A stretch of DNA of 64,000 nucleotides from Parapedobacter pyrenivorans (GCF_014636865.1 NZ_BMER01000004.1:248001-312000); one strand, 5' to 3'. Shown: positions 26,152 through 36,016, numbered from the stretch's first letter. Notes: generated by a model not told the origin, from the letters alone. Translations and numbers: made by a program.

Positions 26152-27990
26152 ATGCGGATAGTAGGAATCGGATGTTGCTGGCTGTGGATGGTCCAGTTGG
26201 TGGCTGCCCAGGTGGAGCGGGTTGAACCGTTACATTGGTGGGCGGGGATGAGTAACCCGGATGTGCAATTGTTGGTGTATGGTGAACAGCTCGCTGATAA
26301 AGTGGTATCGATTGATTATCCAGGCGTGCAGTTGATAAAGACACATCGTCCGGAAAACCCGAATTACCTGTTCCTGGACCTCCGAATAGCGACCGCCGCA
26401 AAGCCGGGTGTTTTTCCCATCCGGTTTACTGAAACTGGCACCGAAGCGATCGTCTATCACTATGAGTTAAAGGCTAGGGATCCGGAACTTCATCGTTTGC
26501 AGGGTGTTAATACATCCGACTTGATCTATTTGATCATGCCCGATCGGTTTGCCAATGGTGACGATGGCAACGACATCGTACCCAACCTGCACGAAACAGC
26601 ACTTAACCGTGATAGCCTATATTATCGGCATGGAGGAGATTTGCAAGGGATCATCGACCATTTGGACTATCTCGAAGAACTCGGGGTGACGGCGCTGTGG
26701 CTGAACCCTGTATTGACAAACGACCAGCCCACGACCTCATATCATGGCTACGCGAACACAGAGAATTATGAAATCGACCCGCGGTTTGGGGGGAACGAGG
26801 CATACCGGAAGCTGATTGACGCCTGTCACAACCGTGGCATGAAGGTAGTGAAGGATTTGGTACACAATCATTTCGGTACGAATCACTACACTGTGCGTGA
26901 TTTGCCAATGCCCGATTGGGTGCATGAATGGCCGGCCTATACCAAAACCAATTACCGCGAACAGGTACACATGGATCCATATGCGTCCAAGGCAGACCGC
27001 GTTGTGATGGTGGATGGGTGGTTCGACAAGCAGATGGCGGATATGAATCACCAGAATCCTTTTGTACGTAATTACATCACGCAAAGCCATATTTGGTGGA
27101 TCGAGGAAATGGGAGTCGACGGATTCCGTTTGGACACCTATGCATACAACGATTTGGACTATATGGCTGAATGGGCGACAAAGATTACGGAAGAATATCC
27201 ACGTATGACCTTTTTCGGCGAAACATGGGTGCACGGAGTGCCCAACCAGGCATTTTTCACCACGGGTAATCGTATCAATCAGGGTGTCGATACCGGTTTG
27301 CAGGGCGTAACGGATTTCCAGGGACTGTGGGCAATATATGAGGCGCTTAATGGCAAGTTTGGGTGGATGGATGGTGTCGTAAGGCTGTATAACACATTGG
27401 CGAATGATTTTATGTACGAGGATCCAAGTCGTAACGTTGTTTTTCTGGACAATCACGACCTCAGCCGGTTCTATTCGGTGGTGGGTGAGGACGATCTGAA
27501 ATTCCGGTCGGGTATCGCTTGGTTGCTGACCACCCGCGGTATCCCCCAATTGTATTACGGTACCGAAATCCTGATGAAGAATTATGCCAATCCGGATGGG
27601 TTGGTGCGTGAAGACTTCCCTGGAGGCTGGAAGGGCGACCGAGTGGATAAATTTACTGCATCGGGTCGGTCAGCTGCTGAAAATGAAGCTTTCGATTACG
27701 TGAAGAAACTCGCAAATTACCGGAAGCAGCATGCGGTGCTGCACACCGGGAAGCTTTTGCAATTCATTCCGGAAAACGGCGTTTATGTCTATTTTCGGTA
27801 TGATGAGCAGGCCACTGTAATGGTGATAATGAACAGCAACGCCGAGGCCGTGACGTTGGATACGGAACGCTTTGCCGAAGGTCTGCGGGGAAGACGGGGA
27901 GCGGTAAATGTGGTCACGGACGAAGTACTGACTGATATCGGGCGGATTGCCGTACCGGCGACAACGACGATGGTACTGGAATTACGGTAG
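26152..27990 (+). CDS. GH13 cyclomaltodextrinase/neopullulanase, SusA-like
   Basis: 612 residues with a signal peptide (about 1-20, VAAQ), so periplasmic. The N-terminal beta-sandwich (about 22-108) resembles the cyclomaltodextrinase N-domain, followed by the GH13 barrel. Region I DLVHNH is canonical; the nucleophile is in GFRLDTY, the acid/base in FGETW and the transition-state stabiliser in LDNHD. A C-terminal beta-domain of about 85 residues follows. It should reduce imported maltodextrins to maltose and glucose. The stop codon TAG touches the GTG that could start the next gene, so the two are tightly coupled. Confidence 0.93.
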   Translation: MRIVGIGCCWLWMVQLVAAQVERVEPLHWWAGMSNPDVQLLVYGEQLADKVVSIDYPGVQLIKTHRPENPNYLFLDLRIATAAKPGVFPIRFTETGTEAIVYHYELKARDPELHRLQGVNTSDLIYLIMPDRFANGDDGNDIVPNLHETALNRDSLYYRHGGDLQGIIDHLDYLEELGVTALWLNPVLTNDQPTTSYHGYANTENYEIDPRFGGNEAYRKLIDACHNRGMKVVKDLVHNHFGTNHYTVRDLPMPDWVHEWPAYTKTNYREQVHMDPYASKADRVVMVDGWFDKQMADMNHQNPFVRNYITQSHIWWIEEMGVDGFRLDTYAYNDLDYMAEWATKITEEYPRMTFFGETWVHGVPNQAFFTTGNRINQGVDTGLQGVTDFQGLWAIYEALNGKFGWMDGVVRLYNTLANDFMYEDPSRNVVFLDNHDLSRFYSVVGEDDLKFRSGIAWLLTTRGIPQLYYGTEILMKNYANPDGLVREDFPGGWKGDRVDKFTASGRSAAENEAFDYVKKLANYRKQHAVLHTGKLLQFIPENGVYVYFRYDEQATVMVIMNSNAEAVTLDTERFAEGLRGRRGAVNVVTDEVLTDIGRIAVPATTTMVLELR

Positions 27991-27998
27991 TGCCGGTG

Positions 27999-28652
27999 AT
28001 GAAACTGAAGGCGTGTTTATTTGATCTGGACGGCGTGTTGGTCGATACGGCACAATACCATTACCAAGCTTGGAAAAAGCTGGCCAATACATTGGGATTC
28101 GATTTAAGCGCACAGCAGAATGAACAATTGAAGGGCATCAGCCGGACGGAGAGCCTAAATAAAGTGCTGGCTTGGGGGGGCTTGTCGCTGCCGGCAGACG
28201 TGCAGGTACAACTGGCGGAACGTAAGAACGCATGGTATGTCGAAATGATTTCGGCGATGACGCCTGCAACGCTATTGCCCGGCGCAGCGGCACTGTTGAT
28301 CGAACTTCGCCGTGAGGGAATCAGTATCGCGCTGGGCTCTGCAAGTAAAAATGCTCGGCTTATCCTCGAAAAAACCGCGCTGCGTGACTATTTTGATGCC
28401 GTTGTGGACGGCAACATGGTTATCCGATCTAAACCTGATCCGGAAGTCTTTCTTGCCGGTGCGGAAAAACTGCGGGTTTCTGCGGCGGAATGTGTGGTGT
28501 TAGAAGACGCAGCAGCGGGGGTGGAGGCGGCTAGGCGCGCAGGGATGAAAGCCGTGGGAATAGGCAATCCGGCCGATTTAATTGAAGCCGACTGGGTCGT
28601 TCCGGACTTGGCTGCTGTGACTGTTGAAAGGCTTGATGAATTGTTTTGTTAA
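27999..28652 (+). CDS. pgmB: beta-phosphoglucomutase
   Basis: 217 residues from MKLKACLFDLDG. A GTG at 27990 (adding MPV) is an alternative start that overlaps the upstream stop. This HAD-superfamily mutase has nucleophile D9 and general acid/base D11 in FDLDGVLVDT, a helical cap (about 15-90) with the family segment GISRTESL, motif II Ser in LGSASKNA and motif IV VLEDAAAG. It converts beta-glucose-1-phosphate to glucose-6-phosphate in the cytoplasm. Placement between the GH13 and GH65 genes fits this exactly, because a GH65 phosphorylase makes its substrate. Confidence 0.93.
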   Translation: MKLKACLFDLDGVLVDTAQYHYQAWKKLANTLGFDLSAQQNEQLKGISRTESLNKVLAWGGLSLPADVQVQLAERKNAWYVEMISAMTPATLLPGAAALLIELRREGISIALGSASKNARLILEKTALRDYFDAVVDGNMVIRSKPDPEVFLAGAEKLRVSAAECVVLEDAAAGVEAARRAGMKAVGIGNPADLIEADWVVPDLAAVTVERLDELFC

Positions 28653-28705
28653 ATGAAATCGGCATGTACAAGCTTCATTGCCATTAAAATGAGTAGACTA
28701 CGCTA

Positions 28706-31015
28706 ATGAAAAATTATATCGAAGTGGACGAGTGGAGAATCGTCGAATCGGGGTTTGACCCAACATTGAACCGGGTGTCGGAAAGCTTGTTCAGTATCGG
28801 TAACGGGAAAATGGGCCAGCGCGCCAACTTCGAGGAAACGTATTCCGGGGCCTCCTTGCAAGGAAGTTACGTGGGAGGGGTCTTTTGCTCGGATAAAACA
28901 CGCGTGGGCTGGTGGAAGATTGGTTATCCGGCGACTTTGGACAAGGTAGTCAATTCGACGAATTGGATCGGCATCCGGCTGTTGGTGGATGACGTAGAGC
29001 TGGATCTGGCCATGGGCGAGGTGCTGGAATTTGAGCGGGTTCTCCACATGAAGGAAGGGTATTTGGAACGAAGTTTTCAGGTGAAGCTTGCTGGTGACCG
29101 TGTGATTGCTGTGCGTGCCGTTAGGTTCTGTAGCATCGTAGACGATGAGATTGGGGCGATTCGGTATGTGGTAAAGCCTTTGAATTTTGAAGGTCGGTTC
29201 CGCATCGTATCCTACCTTGATGGGGATATCAGGAATGAAGACAGCAATTATGACCTCAAATTTTGGGACCCTGTGACTGACGCAGCCAAGGAGGATGGTA
29301 TCTACCTCCAAATGCGGACGGTGAAAACTGGCTTTGACCTCGGTGTTTACGCGCACACCCGAATCCTGAAGGGCTGCGACGAGGTGCAGGTCGCTCCGCG
29401 GATTACCCGGGCGACGAAATGGATAGGGCAGGAATTTGAATTGATTGTACGTGAAGGTGAGGAGGCAGTGATCGAGAAGACCGTGGCGGTGCTTTCGTCA
29501 TTGAATTACCACCGCGACGCCTTGCAGGCAGCGGGTCTAACCAAACTGCGTGCTGCCGTTGACAAAGGTTTTGCACGACTGAAAGCCGAACAAGCAGACG
29601 CCTGGGCTGAAAAATGGCGGTACAGTGATGTCCGAATTGAAGGGGATGCTAAGGCACAGCAGGGTATCCGGTTCAATATTTTCCAGCTTTTCCAGACGTA
29701 TACCGGAACAGATCCACGATTGAATATCGGGCCGAAGGGATTCACAGGTGAAAAATATGCGGGCGCGACATTTTGGGATACAGAGGCTTATTGTGTGCCC
29801 TTTTACCTCGCTACCGCACCGCAGGAGGTGAGCCGGAACCTACTCATTTACCGGCACCGTCAGCTTGGCAAAGCCATCGAAAATGCAGCAATGCTGGGCT
29901 TTACGGGCGGTGCTGCCCTCTATCCGATGGTAACGATGGATGGCACGGAAAGCCATAATGAATGGGAAATTACCTTTGAGGAAATCCACCGGAACGGGGC
30001 CATTGCGTTGGCCATCCGTAATTACATCCGCTACACTGGCGATGATGCATATCTGGCGGAATACGGGGCGGAGGTGTTGGTGGCTATTGCGCGCTTCTGG
30101 GCGCAGCGCGTAAATTGGAGTGAGGCCAAGCAACGCTATGTGATCATGGGTGTGACGGGCCCGAATGAATACGAGAACAATGTGGATAACAACTGGTATA
30201 CCAATACCATAGCGGCATGGTGTCTCAACTATGCGAAATGGGCATTACAGCAGGTACGGGAACATCACGAGGCCCGCTACTTGGAAATCGTGAACGCAAT
30301 TGCTTTCGACCCGGAAGAAGTGTTTCGCTGGGACGAAATCGCCACGAAGATGTATTATCCAAAGGACGACCGACTGGGGGTCTTTCTCCAGCAAGACGGT
30401 TACTTAGATAAGGAACAACGTTCGGTTGCAGACCTCAATGTGTCCGAGCGGCCGTTGAATCAGCATTGGAGCTGGGATCGGATTTTACGTTCCTGTTTCA
30501 TCAAACAGGCGGATGTGCTGCAGGGATTTTATTCTTTTGAAGACCGGTATGAAGACGCTACGTTACGGCGGAACTTCGATTTTTATGAGCCCCGAACCGT
30601 TCATGAAAGTTCATTGTCGCCTTGCATCCATAGCATATTGGCCGCTAAGTTAAAAGAGGAACAGCGCGCTTACGAGTTTTACTTACGGACAGCCCGGCTG
30701 GATTTGGACGATTATAACAACGATACGGAGGATGGTTTGCACATTACCTCGATGGCCGGTACATGGATGAGTATCGTGGAGGGGTTCGGCGGAATGCGGG
30801 TGAAGGATGGACGGCTTTCATTCGACCCATTCGTTCCCAGTTCGTGGCTTTCCTTTAGCTTTTCCATCAGGTTTAGGGGAACGCGGCTAACCTGCAAAAT
30901 CTCAAAAGGAAAAATGGAGGTTATCAACCATTCCACCACTCCGATACGATTTTATGTGAAGGGCGAAATGTGCCAAGCAGAAGCTCATGCCACCTCCATG
31001 CTGGATTTATTTTAA
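28706..31015 (+). CDS. glycoside hydrolase family 65 phosphorylase, probably maltose phosphorylase
   Basis: 769 residues with no signal peptide, so cytoplasmic. An N-terminal beta-sandwich (about 1-265, with FSIGNGKMGQRANFEE) is followed by a linker and an (alpha/alpha)6 barrel, then a small C-terminal sheet. The catalytic acid is E488 in GPNEYENNVDNN, the sequence usual in maltose phosphorylases. It should split maltose with phosphate into glucose and beta-glucose-1-phosphate, which the adjacent mutase consumes. Trehalose or kojibiose phosphorylase are alternatives within the family, but the amylase context favours maltose. Last gene of the plus-strand arm; no terminator was seen. Confidence 0.92.
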   Translation: MKNYIEVDEWRIVESGFDPTLNRVSESLFSIGNGKMGQRANFEETYSGASLQGSYVGGVFCSDKTRVGWWKIGYPATLDKVVNSTNWIGIRLLVDDVELDLAMGEVLEFERVLHMKEGYLERSFQVKLAGDRVIAVRAVRFCSIVDDEIGAIRYVVKPLNFEGRFRIVSYLDGDIRNEDSNYDLKFWDPVTDAAKEDGIYLQMRTVKTGFDLGVYAHTRILKGCDEVQVAPRITRATKWIGQEFELIVREGEEAVIEKTVAVLSSLNYHRDALQAAGLTKLRAAVDKGFARLKAEQADAWAEKWRYSDVRIEGDAKAQQGIRFNIFQLFQTYTGTDPRLNIGPKGFTGEKYAGATFWDTEAYCVPFYLATAPQEVSRNLLIYRHRQLGKAIENAAMLGFTGGAALYPMVTMDGTESHNEWEITFEEIHRNGAIALAIRNYIRYTGDDAYLAEYGAEVLVAIARFWAQRVNWSEAKQRYVIMGVTGPNEYENNVDNNWYTNTIAAWCLNYAKWALQQVREHHEARYLEIVNAIAFDPEEVFRWDEIATKMYYPKDDRLGVFLQQDGYLDKEQRSVADLNVSERPLNQHWSWDRILRSCFIKQADVLQGFYSFEDRYEDATLRRNFDFYEPRTVHESSLSPCIHSILAAKLKEEQRAYEFYLRTARLDLDDYNNDTEDGLHITSMAGTWMSIVEGFGGMRVKDGRLSFDPFVPSSWLSFSFSIRFRGTRLTCKISKGKMEVINHSTTPIRFYVKGEMCQAEAHATSMLDLF

Positions 31016-31042
31016 TAGTGCCATGAATGGAATGACAGACAC

Positions 31043-31843
31043 TCAACACTTAACAGCGACAAGCGAATAAACCAGCGGAATTTTACTTCCCATTTTCTTG
31101 ACTCGGAATTTACCTTTCTCAACTTCTACGGAGCCCGCAAAAATATTGTAGGGTGAGTAATCAAACTCTTCAAACGAATTAATTCTTAAGCCGTTGTCGA
31201 TTAACGAGTTGATTACTTCGCTTAGGCTATGGTTCCATGAAACGTCTTCTGTTTTCTCACTGAGTTTTCCATCGGTGTAAGACGTGTCTTTGAAATCAAT
31301 AATCGGTCCTTCTTTGAAATAACTATATCTGATTTCGTTCAGGTCATCATCGAACATCCAAATGTAGGGGTGAAATTCCACAAAGACGAACCTGCCGTCT
31401 GCTTTCAGAAAATTGGAGACGATGTTTGCCCACCTGTCCAGGTCTGGAAGCCAACCAATCGTTCCGTATGATGTAAAAACGATATCGAACTTTTCAGTTA
31501 GGTAATTGGGCAAATCGTAAATGTCGCAACAGATGAATGTTGAATCCTGTTGCATGGTATGAGCGAGCTCGTGGGCATACGCAATTGCCCTGTCGGATAA
31601 ATCGATACCGGTGACCTGTGCGCCCATCCGCGAGAGGGAAAGGGAATCTTGCCCAAAATGGCATTGAAGGTGTAAAATCGTTTTGCCCCGAATATCGCTC
31701 AATAATTTCAGTTCTATTGGCTTCAAAGACGTTTTTCCCTCCAGGAAGCTCTTTACATCATAAAACTCGGAGCCGAAATGGAGTTCGGCTCTTTTGTTCC
31801 ACGAAGTGCGGTTCTTTTCCAAATAATGTTGATGCATGGACAT
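31043..31843 (-). CDS. class I SAM-dependent methyltransferase
   Basis: 266 residues. The SAM-binding region reads TILHLQCHFGQDSLSLSRMGAQVTGID-like (about 55-82), with the acidic GIDLSD at strand 2 and FDIVFTSYGTIGWLPD (about 120-135) as motif post-I/II. No membrane span. The target molecule is unknown. It converges with the GH65 gene (27-bp gap) and is followed upstream by an ASCH-domain gene in the same direction, 24 bp away. The region is visibly A+T-richer than the starch locus, which suggests separate ancestry. Confidence 0.88.
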   Translation of the reverse strand: MSMHQHYLEKNRTSWNKRAELHFGSEFYDVKSFLEGKTSLKPIELKLLSDIRGKTILHLQCHFGQDSLSLSRMGAQVTGIDLSDRAIAYAHELAHTMQQDSTFICCDIYDLPNYLTEKFDIVFTSYGTIGWLPDLDRWANIVSNFLKADGRFVFVEFHPYIWMFDDDLNEIRYSYFKEGPIIDFKDTSYTDGKLSEKTEDVSWNHSLSEVINSLIDNGLRINSFEEFDYSPYNIFAGSVEVEKGKFRVKKMGSKIPLVYSLVAVKC

Positions 31844-31867
31844 TTTATTGATCTTTATAGTTGCTCA

Positions 31868-32455
31868 TTAGGCTTCGATCTGCAGTTTTTTAACAACTAG
31901 TTTGCCGAACGGCGACAGTTCATAACCGACATCATGACTAATGGTTAATCCTAGATTTTTTAGTTTGCGAATGTTTAATTTCAACCACTCTTTCTCAAAT
32001 CCCGTCAGTTTTGCGATTCCGATCGCGTGTAAATGTGGGTTTTCTTTTATGGAAAATAGTACTTTTTTTGTCCAATATCCTTTTTTGCTGTAGTTGTCCA
32101 AACGCTCCATTTTCTGTTTCAAAGCCGAGAATTGTTCGTCTGTCAGCGTAGTTCGTTCCCGTAGTTTTACTCTCGGGTCTTCGGCGTAATAACTGATCGA
32201 TATTTTGAAAATTTTTCCTGTATTGTGTTGGCTAAGCGAATTTAGCAATTGTTTCTTATCGGCAAAACCTGCTTTGATCGCATCAGATTTGGTGATCGTG
32301 CTTTCATCCACGATTTCAATAGCGTTTATTTTAACCAATCCAATAGCGGTATGGATATGGCTTCCGTTTTGTAAAGCCGTCTTTTGCCACTTTCGGAAAG
32401 CCAAGGATATTTTTCCCGACTTTATACCTTGCAGGTGTATGTTCTTGAATAGCAT
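31868..32455 (-). CDS. ASCH-domain protein with C-terminal winged-helix-like region
   Basis: 195 residues from MLFKNIHLQGIKSGK. The frame extends to 32512, but the ASCH domain begins at this Met. Residues 1-90 match the ASCH (PUA-like) pattern: IKSGKISLAFRKW, then a KINAIEIVDESTIT strand and KSDAIKAGF. Residues 125-195 look like a winged helix (HAIGIAKLTGFEKEWLKLNIRKLKNLGL). ASCH domains are thought to bind RNA or modified nucleotides; the role here is unknown. One counted 60-base line of this gene (31921-31980) has 18 G/C against 32 in a line of the GH65 gene (29281-29340), so it may be acquired. Confidence 0.75.
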   Translation of the reverse strand: MLFKNIHLQGIKSGKISLAFRKWQKTALQNGSHIHTAIGLVKINAIEIVDESTITKSDAIKAGFADKKQLLNSLSQHNTGKIFKISISYYAEDPRVKLRERTTLTDEQFSALKQKMERLDNYSKKGYWTKKVLFSIKENPHLHAIGIAKLTGFEKEWLKLNIRKLKNLGLTISHDVGYELSPFGKLVVKKLQIEA

Positions 32456-32569
32456 CTGTTTTAATTTCAAACGCGAAGATACCGTTTCTATACTACGTAT
32501 CGGTAGCCCCACATACCCCGTATTTCGATAAGGGAGAGGAGGGCACCCGATAGATGTGGCGCGTGTTAT

Positions 32570-34261
32570 TCAGAATGATAATGCAGCAGCTGAGAGTCTT
32601 TCCAAAAGCTGCTTTCTTTTGTTTCTGAACGAGCGGACATCCACGTCATAGTGGTCAAAATTGTAAATCATACCATTAATCAATGAATCGGCCATATCCG
32701 GATCAATATTTTTTAATTGCTGCAACAATTCGTAGTCATTTATGCCGTCGCGCATGGCTTCCAGTCTCAATGATGAATATAATTTGTTGAACGTTGGATA
32801 AACCAGGTAACTGTCGCCGCCGGGCAGTACGTTGCCATCAGCAAACATACCGGTTACATCCTTATACACATCCGATCGGTAGGGCATATGCCATGCCGTA
32901 AACCCCCAGTGAAGATAGCCTGTAATGCCGTATTTATAATTTATCCAATGGATAAGGCGCGGGAAAATCAGTGGCTGCTCAATAAAGCGGTTTGCGTAGT
33001 TGCCCTGTGGCCCTAAGCATGTATAGAACCATACTTCATCACCAGCTTCTTGCCGCTCTTTATAGAAATCATACTCTTTATGCAGGAAATCAAGTACGGG
33101 CACCCATACGTCAATACTGCCTACCAAATCCGAACCGATTGTTGCATCGATAATTTTCGTATCCGGCATGTATTTTTTGACCACTGTTGCGATGGCTTTA
33201 TAGGAACTTACGTTTTCCGGAATAGGTTCATCGGCCACATGCTGCAAATAATGCTCACCCAATCCCCGGGATTTCAGATAGGCAAGGAGTTCGGGGATAA
33301 ACTGCCTCAAAAAGTTTTCCGAACGTTCGTCGCTCAATGGCAATATTTCCGTAACCACTTTGTTTCCGGATTTTACGGGAACTTCTACACCAAATTGACT
33401 GTACCAATCGCCCATGCGATAGCCGATATGGCTTCCTGCTAGTCGTTTCATTACACCAGCCTTTTGATAGATCGCAATGGACTTGTCGAGGTTCGTGAAA
33501 TCGAATTGATAACGATCGCCGTCAATCTTATATTGAACCAGTTTTTGAACAGGCAACATAATCACATTCTGTCCGGTACCCTTTAAGCGTTCCGCGAAAA
33601 GCGTGATCAATTCCCAGTATCGTGTTGAAAAAAAGGGAACGTTTACCCCGTTATTCAAGAACGACAGACTTTCAGGCGTATGATGGATCCAATTGGTTAC
33701 CCATAAGGACGTGTTTTCAATAACGGGCGGATAAACACGTATAGTGAAACCCCGCGATAGCCTTTCGTCTTGGCCATGGATGGAAGCCGAAACTTCAAGT
33801 GTTCCATGATAAATGCCGGGCTTTGTATCAACGGGAATGGGCACGGTGATCCACACAGGCTGAGGCTCATTGGGAACCAAGTTTAACGTAGTATCCGTAA
33901 ATATCGGATCGGGATAATAACCTGATGGCGATATGATTTGATCACGCCCCGGTGAAGGGGTTAGCCTGCCTAACTCCACATAGCCTACAAAACCGACTTG
34001 GGATACTGCCAAGGAGATCCCTTCACCGTGTATTGCTGGGACGTCAGCCTGCAGGTTTTCGACGAATTCCGGTGATTTGAGTACAAATTGGAGCGTTGCA
34101 TATTCACCTCGTGCTACGCGGATGGTGTCTGATTCATCTACGAAGTATTGCCTATCCTTGAGCACCTTCTTTAAGGGGTCAATCTGGTAAATTTGTAGGT
34201 TGCCTTGGCCCCGTAAGTCAGAGAAGATCATAATAAGGCATAAAAAGAGGCTTGTTCTCAT
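32570..34261 (-). CDS. DUF4091 / GH123-like secreted glycoside hydrolase
   Basis: 563 residues with a signal peptide (about 1-18, ending RGQG). An N-terminal beta-sandwich (about 20-190) is followed by a DUF4091 TIM-barrel. The adjacent acidic pair in QHVADEP matches the Asp-Glu pair used by GH123 enzymes in substrate-assisted N-acetylgalactosaminidase catalysis. Later motifs GYLHWGFTAWHMPY and SLRLEAMRDGINDYELL are typical of DUF4091. The function in this organism is not known; it may act on N-acetyl-hexosamine glycans. It stands alone, 114 bp upstream of the ASCH gene, in A+T-rich DNA. Confidence 0.82.
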   Translation of the reverse strand: MRTSLFLCLIMIFSDLRGQGNLQIYQIDPLKKVLKDRQYFVDESDTIRVARGEYATLQFVLKSPEFVENLQADVPAIHGEGISLAVSQVGFVGYVELGRLTPSPGRDQIISPSGYYPDPIFTDTTLNLVPNEPQPVWITVPIPVDTKPGIYHGTLEVSASIHGQDERLSRGFTIRVYPPVIENTSLWVTNWIHHTPESLSFLNNGVNVPFFSTRYWELITLFAERLKGTGQNVIMLPVQKLVQYKIDGDRYQFDFTNLDKSIAIYQKAGVMKRLAGSHIGYRMGDWYSQFGVEVPVKSGNKVVTEILPLSDERSENFLRQFIPELLAYLKSRGLGEHYLQHVADEPIPENVSSYKAIATVVKKYMPDTKIIDATIGSDLVGSIDVWVPVLDFLHKEYDFYKERQEAGDEVWFYTCLGPQGNYANRFIEQPLIFPRLIHWINYKYGITGYLHWGFTAWHMPYRSDVYKDVTGMFADGNVLPGGDSYLVYPTFNKLYSSLRLEAMRDGINDYELLQQLKNIDPDMADSLINGMIYNFDHYDVDVRSFRNKRKQLLERLSAAALSF

Positions 34262-34400
34262 ATCGAAAAATAGTAGTTATTACGCTTCAATAAAATCAAT
34301 AGTCTAATAAACACAATTCAATCGAATGCTCAAAACGGAAGTGCGATTATCGAAGGGACGAGTACGTTGATGAGATGCGGTGTTATTACCTCGCTATCGT

Positions 34401-34408
34401 TATATTTG
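34401..34408 (+). promoter_or_regulatory. promoter -7 element of the OYE gene
   Basis: TATATTTG fully matches TAnnTTTG. Transcription would start near 34413, which supports ATG 34432 over the upstream in-frame ATG at 34375. Confidence 0.55.
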
Positions 34409-34431
34409 CAGAATATAAAACCCTTACGTTT

Positions 34432-35505
34432 ATGTCCTCACTTTTCAGTGCCTTGACCATAAAAAGCATTACCTTGAAGAACCGTCTAGTCGTATCACCG
34501 ATGTGTCAATACTCGGCTGAAGATGGATTTGCAAGCGATTGGCATTTGGTACATCTGGGGAGCCGGGCGGTCGGCGGGGCATCCCTGGTCATTTCTGAAG
34601 CCACGGCTGTTTCTCCGGAAGGCCGGATATCTCCGGATGACTTAGGTATTTGGAAAGGCGGACATATCGAAAAGCTCACGCAGATCACCGCTTTTATCAA
34701 GGAGCAAGGATGTGTTCCAGGCATCCAACTGGCACACGCGGGTAGGAAAGCCAGTACGGCTGCTCCTTGGAAAGGTAGAGGTGTAGTGGTCGAAAAAGAG
34801 GGAGGGTGGGTGCCGGTAGCACCGTCAGCATTACCATTTGCCGACAATTATCCCATGCCCGCCGAATTGGATGCAATGGGTATCCGGAAAGTGATCTCCG
34901 ATTTCGCTGCAGCGGCGCAACGCGCACTCCGAGCGGGCTTTCTCGTAGCCGAAATCCATGCAGCGCACGGTTACTTAATTCATCAGTTCCTTTCCCCATT
35001 AAGCAACATACGGGTGGATGAATACGGAGGAAGCTTCGAAAACCGAATCCGCCTGCTATTGGAGGTCATTGATGGCGTAAAGGCGGTATGGCCGGGCGAT
35101 TTGCCCTTGCTGGTCCGTATTTCGGCAACAGACTGGGCACCGGGCGGATGGGATGCCGACGATTCGGTGCGCTTGGCGGGCATTTTGAAAATTGCTGGGA
35201 TAGATTTGATCGACGTATCAACCGGCGGGTTGGTAAATCACCAGAAAATACCATTAAGCCCCGCGTATCAGTTGCCCTTCGCCACGCGGATAAAAAGGGA
35301 AACTGGAATTCTGACTTCCACGGTAGGACTGATCACCGATGCCATACAGGCAGAAACGATATTGGCCAACGGCGAAGCCGATATGGTGATGATGGCCCGC
35401 GAACTTCTTCGCAATCCCTATTTTCCATTACAGGCAGCTGCTAGCTTGGGTGAGGAGTTAGCTTGGCCAGTCCAATACGAACGAGCAAAGGCAGCAGTGG
35501 TGTAG
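34432..35505 (+). CDS. NADH:flavin oxidoreductase, old yellow enzyme family (YqjM-like)
   Basis: 357 residues from MSSLFSALTIK. FMN-binding TIM barrel of the YqjM class: the regulatory Cys is C25 in SPMCQYSAEDG, the substrate-binding His lies in QLAHAGRKAS, and the family signature reads HAAHGYLIHQFLSPLSN followed by DEYGGSFENR. It reduces activated C=C bonds of enones or related electrophiles with NAD(P)H in the cytoplasm. A perfect -7 box at 34401-34408 fixes the start. It converges with the membrane-protein/MarR operon, with only 4 bp between the stop codons. Confidence 0.95.
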   Translation: MSSLFSALTIKSITLKNRLVVSPMCQYSAEDGFASDWHLVHLGSRAVGGASLVISEATAVSPEGRISPDDLGIWKGGHIEKLTQITAFIKEQGCVPGIQLAHAGRKASTAAPWKGRGVVVEKEGGWVPVAPSALPFADNYPMPAELDAMGIRKVISDFAAAAQRALRAGFLVAEIHAAHGYLIHQFLSPLSNIRVDEYGGSFENRIRLLLEVIDGVKAVWPGDLPLLVRISATDWAPGGWDADDSVRLAGILKIAGIDLIDVSTGGLVNHQKIPLSPAYQLPFATRIKRETGILTSTVGLITDAIQAETILANGEADMVMMARELLRNPYFPLQAAASLGEELAWPVQYERAKAAVV

Positions 35506-35509
35506 CTGT

Positions 35510-36016
35510 TTAGTTGGATCGTAGGTTCATAACATTGATACATAGTGGTATGAGTCCGAATGATAGGGCTATGAAAATGCCGACACGGAGGTAATTAAGG
35601 GTCTGCCATAGTTTCGTTCGGCTCAATAAGTCGTTGTCGAAGGTGCCTGATTGAGCTATTTTCTGGAAGTCGATGATGTTGGGTGCGAAATAGGCGAGTG
35701 TCCAAACCCGTACGGCGATGTGCAGTACAAGCAGGATCAGCAGCCAATTGCGTACCGGATCGATCTTCCAACAATAAATCAGGGCCAGCAAGAAGGTGAT
35801 CTCGTGCAACGAATGGGTGATGATCCAGAATAGCTTGAAATCGAGTCCATACTTCCCGCTGAACATTGCCAGCGATTCGGGTGGTGATGCCGTCCACTTG
35901 GGAACAATCACCACGGTTTCAAACAACTGCGCGCCATTCATCATGAAGTAGGCAAGGGTTGTAACGAATAGCCAAATCTCGGCCCTTGTTAAGTAGCTGG
36001 AAGTGAGTTGTTCCAT
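35510..36016 (-). CDS. four-span membrane protein of unknown function
   Basis: 168 residues with about four hydrophobic spans (near 14-33, 60-84, 88-109 and 142-160). The first span is followed by a conserved-looking VVIVPKW segment, reminiscent of DUF1772/anthrone-oxygenase-like membrane proteins, but I cannot confirm that. The gene begins 1 bp after the MarR stop, so the regulator and this protein form one operon, probably with MarR controlling it. The neighbouring flavoprotein gene is convergent and not part of the operon. Possibly involved in response to a small lipophilic compound. Confidence 0.7.
   Translation of the reverse strand: MEQLTSSYLTRAEIWLFVTTLAYFMMNGAQLFETVVIVPKWTASPPESLAMFSGKYGLDFKLFWIITHSLHEITFLLALIYCWKIDPVRNWLLILLVLHIAVRVWTLAYFAPNIIDFQKIAQSGTFDNDLLSRTKLWQTLNYLRVGIFIALSFGLIPLCINVMNLRSN

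Noticed and set aside
26737-27549. Long antisense open frame opposite the SusA-like GH13
   Set aside because: The plus-strand protein has full catalytic motifs; the antisense frame is a codon-bias shadow.
28703-29356. Antisense open frame opposite the GH65 gene
   Set aside because: Same reason; the GH65 N-domain is intact on the plus strand.
33321-33328. GAACGTTC as a further operator copy
   Set aside because: It is inside the DUF4091 coding region and lacks the outer bases of the palindrome.
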